A stretch of DNA of 64,000 nt from Anaerolineales bacterium (lineage in GTDB: Bacteria; Chloroflexota; Anaerolineae; Anaerolineales; UBA11858): contig JANQED010000120.1 of NCBI GenBank assembly GCA_028278545.1, positions 1 to 64,000 on the forward strand, written 5' to 3'. This document shows positions 1 to 8,700 of this stretch, piece after piece (the stretch's first letter is position 1; each line of letters opens with the position of its first letter). The notes under the pieces are model-generated. The model saw only the letters and a program-made list of their open reading frames with translations, had not been told where the DNA came from and did not search any database. A program made the position numbers and the translations under genes.

Positions 1-174
1 TGTCTATGCTTACAATCGACGGCAACTCACTAAGATCCAATTTCCTAACTACACCTACCATCTCATGGATTTCTCAACACCATAAATTCGACCACTCCCG
101 TAAACAACACTTCGTATAACCGGAGTAGCACCCTCGGCATTCTTACCATCGTATGGTTTTTAGGAATTGCAACT

Positions 175-1338
175 TTAAGGTGTCTCAGGTGAGGTGAAGA
201 CTTGAATGGCAGCCTCGATGGCGGTGTCCTGATTATCTTCCCCAGGCAGAACTTCGATATCTGGCGCTATGCCATTCTCTCCAATATTGATGTCCAACCC
301 CGGAATCCACCATTTGGCCGCGGTGACGTGCAGACTGGAACTATCCTGAAGCTCAAAGGCCAGTTGGATGCTGTCTTTGCCGAAGGTGTGCGCGCCGATT
401 ATTGGGGCGCGGCTGTGGGCTTGCAGTGCGCCGGCGATGATCTCTGCTGCGCTGGCGGTGTTGGCATCGGTTAACACAACCAGAGGGATATCGTTAAGCG
501 GCCCCGGCGTTTTGACTTTGTAGGTGTTGATCGGCTTATCGCGATACTGCTCTTGAAGGATATCGCCGCTTTCCAGGAAGAGCCTAGCAACGTCTACCCC
601 GGCATCTACCAAGCCACCGCCGTTGCCGCGCAGGTCAAGAGCGAAGTACTCCGCCCCCTGAGATTTTAGGTCGGCGATGGCCCTTTCGATCTCCTCTGTG
701 GTGCTGGCAGCGATCAGATTGACTTTGACGATGCCCAATGTCGCTTCCGCGGGGGCGGTATGCCAGGTCACTGAGGGCAGGGGGATGTTCTCTCGTTTGA
801 TCTCGAAGCTGTATTCCTCGTGCTCTGGGGGACGGCTGATGGTCAGGGAAACCGGGTCACCTTCCGGCCCCCGCAGCGCCGCCACAGCTTCCTCGGTGGG
901 GGTTTCGGGGGTGATGATCAGATCATCGACCAGGATCAGCCGGTCGTTGTCCAATATCCCGGCCTCAAAAGCCGGTCCGTCTGGGAAAGGGTACAGCAGG
1001 ATGAAGCTGTCCGGATCGCGGTCGAGCGTCGCCCCGATGCCACCGTAGCTGCCTTCTAAATTGTCGTTGTTGAGTTCGGTTTGTGCGGGTTCGGTGAAGT
1101 GAGTAAAAGGGTCTCCAAAGGCCTCCAGCATGCCGCGGATCATCCCATATTCCAGGGTCGCTCCCTCAGGGAGATCATCCAGGGCATGGTTTTCCAAGAT
1201 GTTCTTTGCCTCCAACAGGACGGGGTGATCTGTCTTTGGTGATCCCCATTGTGCGTGGATCAGATAGCCGGATGTGAAACTTAAGACCAGGCTGAGGAGG
1301 AATATCAGGTAGATCGCGAGATTTTGTTTGCTGTTCAT
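175..1338 (-). CDS. S41 family C-terminal processing peptidase
   Basis: This is a CtpA/Tsp-type serine protease that probably acts outside the membrane on C-terminal tails. Residues 7-27 form a signal anchor, about 95-165 a PDZ-like domain, and about 200-370 the S41 domain. The Ser-Lys dyad is visible: Ser296 in NTASAAEI and Lys321 in FGKDSIQ, with the substrate-pocket loop DLRGNGGG at 235-242. The open frame extends 73 codons further upstream, but that part has no signal sequence and overlaps the divergent phosphoesterase gene, so the ATG ending at 1338 was chosen (387 aa, normal for the family). It is divergent from the phosphoesterase across about 80 bp. The family call is secure; the substrate is unknown. 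Confidence 0.9.
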   Translation of the reverse strand: MNSKQNLAIYLIFLLSLVLSFTSGYLIHAQWGSPKTDHPVLLEAKNILENHALDDLPEGATLEYGMIRGMLEAFGDPFTHFTEPAQTELNNDNLEGSYGGIGATLDRDPDSFILLYPFPDGPAFEAGILDNDRLILVDDLIITPETPTEEAVAALRGPEGDPVSLTISRPPEHEEYSFEIKRENIPLPSVTWHTAPAEATLGIVKVNLIAASTTEEIERAIADLKSQGAEYFALDLRGNGGGLVDAGVDVARLFLESGDILQEQYRDKPINTYKVKTPGPLNDIPLVVLTDANTASAAEIIAGALQAHSRAPIIGAHTFGKDSIQLAFELQDSSSLHVTAAKWWIPGLDINIGENGIAPDIEVLPGEDNQDTAIEAAIQVFTSPETP

Positions 1339-1420
1339 GCGTGGGGAAAGATGTGATAGGATTGGAAGTTGACCGTCGCAAGTGTAACAAGGAGCATATA
1401 GATTTACAAGGAGCGCTGTG

Positions 1421-1909
1421 ATGCGTATAGCCGTTATAAGTGACAGCCATGACAACATCTGGAAGTTAGCCAAGGCCATGCCGCATCTGGAGGCCGCCGA
1501 CGTGGTATTGCATTGCGGGGATTTGATCTCCCCGTTCATGATCGCCCGTTTGATCAAGGGAACAGGTGGAAAACCGGTCCATGTGGTCTGGGGGAATAAT
1601 GATGGCGATAAACGCCTGCTGACCGAGTTGGCCGCTTCGGCGGAGAATATTCACCTGCATGGCGATTTCGCCGAGATCGAGTTGGACGGTCTGAAAGTGG
1701 TGTTAAATCACTACCCTAAGATCGCCCGTGCCCTGGCGGAGTCAGGGCGCTATGATCTGGTTTGTTATGGCCACGACCATATTGCCCATGAGGAATGGAT
1801 AGGGGAGACGCTGCTGCTCAACCCAGGTGAGTTGATGGGCCTCAACGGCCGCAGTACGCTGGCGCTCTATAATACGGCGAGCAAGCAGGTGGCTTTTGTA
1901 GATCTGTAG
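1421..1909 (+). CDS. YfcE/MJ0936-type metallophosphoesterase
   Basis: A small calcineurin-like phosphodiesterase of 162 residues, the usual length for the YfcE/MJ0936 group. The metal-binding motifs are complete: D8-x-H10, GD at 33-34, GNND at 58-61, NHYP with His97, and GHDH at 117-120. These proteins hydrolyse phosphodiesters with two metal ions; the natural substrate is usually unknown. A GTG at 1418 directly precedes the ATG. The AAGGAG at 1408-1413 sits 7 nt before the ATG at 1421 but only 4 nt before the GTG, so the ATG is preferred. The next gene, uridine phosphorylase, follows after about 110 bp on the same strand. Confidence 0.9.
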   Translation: MRIAVISDSHDNIWKLAKAMPHLEAADVVLHCGDLISPFMIARLIKGTGGKPVHVVWGNNDGDKRLLTELAASAENIHLHGDFAEIELDGLKVVLNHYPKIARALAESGRYDLVCYGHDHIAHEEWIGETLLLNPGELMGLNGRSTLALYNTASKQVAFVDL

Positions 1910-2021
1910 GGGGAAGATATTCGCAATCCGAGGGAGTTCATCGGGATGAAGCCCGGGTGATTTGTTTGGTAAAATTGTGAGTCCCACTTCTACAAATGTT
2001 CCTTGAGCACAGGAAGGCAAT

Positions 2022-2783
2022 ATGACCAAACAGTATCACATTCAGCTGCAAGAGGGGGATGTGGGACGATATGTTTTGCTCCCAGGGGACCCGGGCCGAA
2101 GTGAGAAGATCGCCGGGTTCTTTGAAAACCCCCAACTGATGGCCCAAAACCGTGAGTATACGACTTATACGGGCACTTTACTGGGCGAGAAGGTGTCAGT
2201 GACTTCCACGGGGATCGGCTGCCCATCGACCGCGATTGCCATGGAAGAGTTGATCAAGATTGGCGCGGATACATTTATCCGGGTGGGCACCTCGGGGGGA
2301 ATGCAGCCGGGTACCAAGACTGGAGAGATCGCCATCGTCACGGCTGCTATCCGCGATGAAGGTACGACCGCCCACTATCTGCCGATGGCATTTCCTGCCG
2401 TAGCAGACCCCGATCTTGTGCTGGCCTTGCGCCAGGGGGCCGAAAAGCTTACCTTGCCGTATCGTGTAGGAGTCTCGCACTCCAAGGACTCTTTTTATGG
2501 GGAGACGGAAGCCCATCGCATGCCCGTGGCGGAACACCTGGAAGGGCGTTGGCAGGCCTGGGTGAACGGGGGCGCGATTTGTTCAGAGATGGAAGCCTCG
2601 GCGATCTTCATCATCGCCAGCATTCACAACGCCCGTGCCGGTGGCGTGATGATGATGGTAGCCAAAGACGAAGGCTTACCCAAGGACGAGGAGGGCAAGA
2701 AGCTTTTCCATGGCGATCGGGCGATCAGAACTGCCGTAGAAGCGATCAAGATTTTGATCGAGCAGGATCGGGACAGCAGCTGA
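2022..2783 (+). CDS. udp: Uridine phosphorylase
   Basis: A nucleoside phosphorylase of the PNP/UDP family (253 aa) that splits uridine with phosphate into uracil and ribose 1-phosphate, a pyrimidine salvage step. The N-terminal phosphate-binding motif GDPGR is at 22-26, VGTSGG near 92 contributes to the phosphate and ribose site, and EMEASA near residue 190 is the ribose-binding loop. The full-length similarity pattern fits uridine phosphorylase rather than trimeric PNP. The ATG is preceded by AGGAAGG with good spacing. The stop codon lies inside a 15-bp inverted repeat. Uridine kinase is also encoded in this window, so uridine can be either salvaged or degraded. Confidence 0.9.
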   Translation: MTKQYHIQLQEGDVGRYVLLPGDPGRSEKIAGFFENPQLMAQNREYTTYTGTLLGEKVSVTSTGIGCPSTAIAMEELIKIGADTFIRVGTSGGMQPGTKTGEIAIVTAAIRDEGTTAHYLPMAFPAVADPDLVLALRQGAEKLTLPYRVGVSHSKDSFYGETEAHRMPVAEHLEGRWQAWVNGGAICSEMEASAIFIIASIHNARAGGVMMMVAKDEGLPKDEEGKKLFHGDRAIRTAVEAIKILIEQDRDSS

Positions 2784-2810
2784 TCACCAATTTCCGGTGA
2801 TCAGCTGCTG
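2774..2810. terminator. Perfect 15-bp hairpin overlapping the udp stop codon
   Basis: A perfect inverted repeat has arms at 2774-2788 and 2796-2810 around a 7-nt loop. The udp TGA (2781-2783) lies inside the left arm. No T tract follows on either strand, so it is not a textbook intrinsic terminator. It lies between two converging genes and may stop both transcripts or protect a 3' end. Confidence 0.6.
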
Positions 2811-2855
2811 AGGGCGGGAATGGGGAGTTATTCGCTGAATCTTGTAACCGTGGGT

Positions 2856-5720
2856 CTAGCGCGATACAGCAACTTTGACGACCTTCCCAGACTGATCGAG
2901 CGTCAGCCGCGCGTATGCCGGGTGGACGCGATAGGCATCGTGGATTTCTTTGCTCATGGTGACCACACGCCGCTGGGGATCAATGGCTGGTCGGGATTTT
3001 GTGCCCAGTTGACCGGTTGGGCAGGTGTGACCTTCGCAGCCACATTCGGCGTGCTCGTAGCTCATCGAGAGTTGCGCGCCCTCCATGCCGGGCAGATACT
3101 GCTCCACAATGTGCTTGACATGACTCATCACATCTTTAGGAATTGGCTCCGAGGTACCAGGGACATCCGAGCGGTCGCAGATGGTTTTTACCTGGGGCGG
3201 GCCGTCAGCGAAGCGTTGTACTTCCTTGGATGATCTTTTGAGACCTGGCAAGTTCCCCAAACTTCCGATGTCTTTCGCGTGTGCCAGGGGATCGCCATAG
3301 AGCACAAAGGAGATCAGGGTCTTCTGGTCTTCACCGTCAAGGTAGCCCTGACGTTTGTGCATCTCTTTGGCAAGGTAGATCTTGGCCCGGCGCAGGGATT
3401 CACCGACTGACAGGCCCTCCTGGAGATATTGCCAGAAGGCTTTGCCCAGCAGGTCGGCGGCGTTCAGGGGCGTGGTTACAGAGCCATAGGCAATGACGGT
3501 CGAGCCGATCACGGCCTGGCTGCCAGAGTACAGGAATTTCAAGGCCAGCGAATCTTCGATTGCGCGGTCGAAGACATGAGCGCCGTAGCAGGCCTCGCTG
3601 AAGACCACCTGCGGGGCGCGACCGCCATTGATCACATCCTGAGGGCGCAGGGCGACAGGGTAATCAGGGCCCTCGTCGATCGGTTTGACGCCAGGCCTGG
3701 GGGAATTGGATGGGTCGCGATGACCATACCATTCGGGGGCGTCGATCAGCCCATGCAGATTGAAATAACCCAACCGAGCGGCGGGTTCTGGGATCTCGTT
3801 GTGTTCTCCCACTGGCGGCGAAGTGATCAGGGCGCGCGGCTCCCCGATGGTGCGGAACACGGATAGGGCCGCCCGCTGCCAGATCTCAGCGGAATAACCG
3901 AAGCTCTGAGAATCTTTATTGCGAGGGAACAGGCGTTCAAACAAATAATTCAATATCGAGAACAGCCAACTATTTCGATGGGATTTTGTCGAGGCGTGAC
4001 GTTTGGTGATCTCCTGCAGCGTGGTCAACAGGAGTTTTGTGTCTTCACCAGCACCTCCTGGCAATCGCCCCACGGGCCATTCGGGGATGAAATAGTTCTC
4101 GTCGCGCGTGGCATAGGGGTTGTCGGAGGGTACATCACTGTCAGAATCATCGGTGGGGTTGGGCAGATGGTGGTAGGGGACTACCTCTGGCCCACCCACG
4201 ATCAGCACCGCACCAATCATTGCGCCCTTCTCGCGCAAGACCGTATCCAGGTCTGCCAGGGCTAACTTCAACTTCCAGGCATCGTCTGGTGGGCAGGGCT
4301 TGAGACCCAAGCCGGCCATTCCGGCGGGATCGTCGGCGTAGACCAGGATCGAACCCCAGCCCGGCCGCTCTCGTAAGGTCAGCACCAGCTTCTCCATGGC
4401 GTCATCGAGGCCAGCCATCTTTTCGAGACCGTATTTTCGTTCCAATCCCGCGCGAGTGGTGAAAACGACATACACCGGCAGACGCCCATCAGAACGGGCT
4501 GCGTCTGGCACTTCCAAATTTTTAGCGATATCCTCCAGCTCGTCTTCCATTGAAACCGGAGTCTCCGGTTCATCGGGCTGGTCTTTGCTCAACAGTTCTC
4601 TTACCGTTGAGCGGGCCTGCTGCAACTCCGTTTCGAGGTCGGTATGATCGGATTCGGGGATTGCCTCCGGCTCGGGTTCGTGCTCAACTAGATCTTCGCT
4701 GTCCAGGTCGCGCGCAGCGGAGTCCGATGGTGGTGTTGCCGAGTCGGCAACGGCCGGCACTTCGGGCTGAGGGGGATCGACGGCATCGGGGTGGGGAACT
4801 GCCTCCTCAGGGACCTCTGTTTCAGTAAGATTTCGATCCCAGACATTTTGCTGCGGGGACTCCACCGGCGACGGCAGCAGATTCCAGCCTAGAGCTGCTG
4901 CTACCTCAGCCGGGATGGAAACATCGATGACGGCTTCCATGCGTTCGGGCCACAGGGCTTTGTAAGGGTTGTTCTCCCCCCAAATGCGTCCAGCTACCTG
5001 CCCGTTGGGATCGTTGGTGGCGGCACGGTGTAGCAAAGCCACAGCCTTATCAGATTTACCTCCGCCCATCATGCTGTCAGCCAAGATCAACATCAGCGGA
5101 ACGCAGTCCGGCCAGCGCTGATGATAGTATTCAGCGATGTTGTTTATCGCGGCCTCGGGGGTGTCTTTCTGTGACCAGAGGGTTTGCAGATGGGTGACGC
5201 CCAATAAGGCCGGGATTGGCTCGGACGCCAGGGCCAGGCTGATCTGCTGTTGAGCGGTATCAAAATCTCCATGCGTGAGGGCTTTACGGGCGAGACTCAG
5301 GGGTTGTGTCCAGCCCGGGGCAGGTAGGGCCTGCTTCTCATCCAGATCGCCGGTCCCGCCCAAAGCCTGGACGCAGCCCAGGGCCTCGTTTGTCCCCTTT
5401 GCCCCGGCTTCGCCTGTGATTTTGGCGCGCAGGATTTGAGCCTCTAAGAACTCGGGATCCGCAAGGCAAATTTTATCGACGATCGCTGAAGCTTGCTGGT
5501 CACGGCCATCCCCAAGCAGGGCTTGGGCATGCAGATAACGGACGTAGAGGTCGTTCTCGTAGGATGTCAGCCAGTTCAATGCGGTCTGGCGGGCAAAGCG
5601 ATGGGACTTAACGGTCTGGGCGGTGTGCAAAATGTCCAGGAGGTACTGGCGTGGCCAGGGCCTGCCCTGAGGGATTTGCTCCAAAGGTGAGCCGGAGGGG
5701 ATAGGTTGCATGGTTTCCAT
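2856..5720 (-). CDS. TPR plus C25/CHAT-like (clan CD) cysteine peptidase
   Basis: A 954-residue protein with no signal peptide, so probably cytoplasmic. Residues 25-250 are alpha-helical TPR-like repeats. Residues 290-405 are a Pro/Glu/Asp-rich low-complexity linker. Residues 410-820 form a caspase-fold peptidase domain. Visible landmarks are VGGPEVVP at 508-515, the gingipain-like DNPY...ENYF...VGRLP at 533-554, the catalytic His656 in FNLHGL and Cys711 in VFSEACYG, then a FLYSGSQAVIGS and GESLRRAK segment like that of CHAT domains. The C-terminal tail carries a Cys cluster (C893, C895, C900). It starts 3 nt after the giant TPR gene stop, so the two are co-translated. The clan CD assignment is strong; whether C25 or CHAT, and the substrate, are open. 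Confidence 0.8.
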   Translation of the reverse strand: METMQPIPSGSPLEQIPQGRPWPRQYLLDILHTAQTVKSHRFARQTALNWLTSYENDLYVRYLHAQALLGDGRDQQASAIVDKICLADPEFLEAQILRAKITGEAGAKGTNEALGCVQALGGTGDLDEKQALPAPGWTQPLSLARKALTHGDFDTAQQQISLALASEPIPALLGVTHLQTLWSQKDTPEAAINNIAEYYHQRWPDCVPLMLILADSMMGGGKSDKAVALLHRAATNDPNGQVAGRIWGENNPYKALWPERMEAVIDVSIPAEVAAALGWNLLPSPVESPQQNVWDRNLTETEVPEEAVPHPDAVDPPQPEVPAVADSATPPSDSAARDLDSEDLVEHEPEPEAIPESDHTDLETELQQARSTVRELLSKDQPDEPETPVSMEDELEDIAKNLEVPDAARSDGRLPVYVVFTTRAGLERKYGLEKMAGLDDAMEKLVLTLRERPGWGSILVYADDPAGMAGLGLKPCPPDDAWKLKLALADLDTVLREKGAMIGAVLIVGGPEVVPYHHLPNPTDDSDSDVPSDNPYATRDENYFIPEWPVGRLPGGAGEDTKLLLTTLQEITKRHASTKSHRNSWLFSILNYLFERLFPRNKDSQSFGYSAEIWQRAALSVFRTIGEPRALITSPPVGEHNEIPEPAARLGYFNLHGLIDAPEWYGHRDPSNSPRPGVKPIDEGPDYPVALRPQDVINGGRAPQVVFSEACYGAHVFDRAIEDSLALKFLYSGSQAVIGSTVIAYGSVTTPLNAADLLGKAFWQYLQEGLSVGESLRRAKIYLAKEMHKRQGYLDGEDQKTLISFVLYGDPLAHAKDIGSLGNLPGLKRSSKEVQRFADGPPQVKTICDRSDVPGTSEPIPKDVMSHVKHIVEQYLPGMEGAQLSMSYEHAECGCEGHTCPTGQLGTKSRPAIDPQRRVVTMSKEIHDAYRVHPAYARLTLDQSGKVVKVAVSR

Positions 5721-5723
5721 ACC

Positions 5724-8700
5724 TTAGTGTGTTTTTATCGCGGTGAGCACCTGTTTGGGGTTGTGCACCAGGTTGAGTGCCACGATTGCGCCGAGTTGGC
5801 GTTGAATGCTGATATCTTCGGGAGCCAGTTGGGCGGCATTGCGCAGCATCACCTCGGCGTTGGGATAATCTTTAGTTTCTTTTAGGGTCAGTCCTGCCTG
5901 ATAATAAGCGCGGGGGTCACCTGGGGTGATGGCAATGGCTTGCTGATAGGTTTGTAAGGCCTGGTCGTATTGCCTGCGCTCGTGATAGGTGCGCCCCAGT
6001 TCGATGTAGGGATCAACCCACTCAGGTACATAGTCAATCGCCTGGCTGAGGTGCTGGACGGCCTGATCTAGTTGGCCGTTGCGGCGCAGTAAGTGCCCCA
6101 AAATGTGGAGCAGTTTAGCTTTATCTTCGCTGGTGAGTTTGTCGCCGGAGTTTTGCAATGCCCTTTGGGCAGATTGAATGGCCTGCTGCCTATCACCAGT
6201 CTCGGCCTGGGCCTGGGCGTGCGCCACCAGGATCTTGGGGTCTTTTGGATACTGAGCGGCCAGGTTGTTGAGGGATTCCATGGCGACTTTCTCGCCCCGT
6301 ACGTGGCGTTTGAGTTCAACGGTTTTCAACAGCAAGTCGGTTGTGGGGAGCAAGCGTGCGGTGGCAGCTTCCAGAGAACTCAAAGCTTCTGCATGTTTGT
6401 CCAAAAAGGTCAGGGCATCGGCTTGGAGCAGCAGCCCCCGGGGTTCTCCCGGTTTGATTTGCAGCACTTTCTTGACGTGTTTCAGCGTATCTTGCGGTTG
6501 TCCGTATTTCAAGGCGATCTCCGCCAGGATCAAGTATGGGCCAGGCAGGTCGGGAGATAGCCGCAGCGCTTTGTCCGCGCACTTCTTAGCCTTCTCAAGT
6601 TCGCTGTTGCTTTGGTAGATTTCAGCTAGCAATTTCCATGAGTGTGGGTCCTTGGGAGCCAGGCTGGTGGCCTGTTTCAAGGTGCGGATAGCGGAATCGA
6701 TGTTTTTCGCGGCCCAGTGGGCTTCTCCTAGTTTTTGATAGTAAGCTACTTTGAGCGGCTCTAGCTGGGTAGCTTTTTCCAGGTGGGTAATGCCATCCTG
6801 AATGGCCATTTCGCCTGCTTCAACGTCTTTGAGCAGTAGGTCTGCGGCAATGGCGTGCCAGCGTGGTTCATTCTCCCAAACCGATAGCAAAGCTTGAATG
6901 GCTTTGAGTTGGGTTGCCTTATCCCCGACACGGTGTGCCACATCAGCTTGAAGGGCGTGGAAGATCGGATAGTTGGGATGGGCGTCTTTGGTCGCGTTGT
7001 CCAAGGCGGTATGTGCGGCCAGGGAGGCCAGCTCGGAATTCTCCCGGGTCAAAGTGATGGCGATCTGCCCCCACAGTTCTGGGTGAGTGATTTGTTCCGC
7101 CATGATATCTTCGAAGACGGACAGAGCGGCTTTTGCGGCCTGCTTCCATTCGCCGCAGGCCCGCAGAGTAGCCAGGCAGGCGGCCTTACTCTCCGGGGTT
7201 GGGGGGAGTTCGATCAGGGCTTTGGCGTGCTCCAGGCTCGGTTGGAAGATCGCCTGTCCGCGCGCCAGCCAGGTCGCCAGGAAGTTCTGCTGATGGCGGG
7301 TGGCTGTTTGACTGTCGCGAACGGATTCGAGGGCGCGTGTCGCGGACAGTATAGCGGCCTCGAATTGCCCGAAAGCGTGCTGCGAAGCAGCCGCGTCCCC
7401 AAGAGCATGTGTTTGCAAGTTTAGCAGGCGGCACAAATGCTGATATTCGGCCCTGAGCACCAAAACACGCGCCAGTTCAGCGAAGGCAAGTGGTTCGAGC
7501 GGTGCAATCTTGCCAGCTTCGTTGAGCAGGAAGAGGGCTGAATCCCAGCTCTGACATTCCACAGCAGCTTCAGCGACGGCCAGATGAATTGCTGGGGACG
7601 ACAAATGGCCAGGGTCAAACTCGCCAAGAGCAAGGAGTGCTTTTTCGAGTCCTCGCTTTGCTTCATCGGGATTGTCTTGGCGGAGATGTAGTCGCGCTTG
7701 AAGTGCCAGCGTGCGAGGGTGGTCCGAGGCGACTTTCGAAGCCGAAGCCAGCGCGTCTTCGGCGGCGATTTCGGCAGATTTGGCGAGTGCCATTTCGCCT
7801 TTCAGACAATGTAAGGTCACCAGGTCATCGGGTGAATTCGATACGAAGGCAGACTGACTAGAGAGTGCTTCTTCAGCCCGATCTGGTTCCATCATCCCCA
7901 GCGCGAGATCGGTTTTCAAGATCAATGCCGAAAGCTTTTGGAAATGCTCGGAATTCTCAAGGGCTTTTTGAGCGTGGAAGAAGGCAGTATTTAAGTCTCC
8001 CAGGGTGCGATGGATGCGGGCGGCCTGCAGGTTCAGCGCCGGATTCTCTGGAGAGCGTTCCAAGGAAGCATCAATCCAGGCTGCGGCTCTCTCGACTTGA
8101 TTGAGTTTGACAAGCAGCTCGGCTTTGCTTATCTCTAAAGCAGAAATCCCTGCTGTGAGAGCGAGCGCCTCGTCGATGGTATCTATGGCGGCCTGGTAAT
8201 CGTGGTTGGCCTCGTGGGTTTTTGCCAGGCGAGTGAGCAGATTGATGAGCTGGTCTTTTTGCTTTGTTCCATGGTTGGATTTGCAAAGCGCGATGGCTCG
8301 TTCGAGAATAGCTGCTGCCCGGGAGGTATCCCCCATGGCAACCAGCCCTTTAGCGGCGGTTTCCAATTCATCCGGGGTGGCATATTCAAGAGTCGAAACC
8401 TGGTCGTAGGCTTCTCGAGCTTCATCAAAGTCTTCCAACTGGAGCAAAACATGCCCTTTCTTTAGATAGAGTCGCGCCTGCTGGGGGTCCAGGAGCAAGC
8501 CTTTCTCGATGGCGCTTAACGCCTCACTGGGCTCATTAAGCTCGAGGGCCTGGTCTGTGAACCAGATCACCATATCCAGGTCTGAGAGATTGGCTTGCAG
8601 CGCAGACTTGGCCACTTGAAGCGCTTTGTTGGGCAGCTCATTGGCCTTGTATACCTCCGTCAGCATGAGAGCGATCTCGGTATCCTCAGGGGCCTCTTGC

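Noticed and set aside
202-1059. Plus-strand frames inside the S41 protease gene
   Set aside because: They mirror the well-supported minus-strand coding frame and have no motifs; similar antisense shadows across the window were dropped for the same reason.
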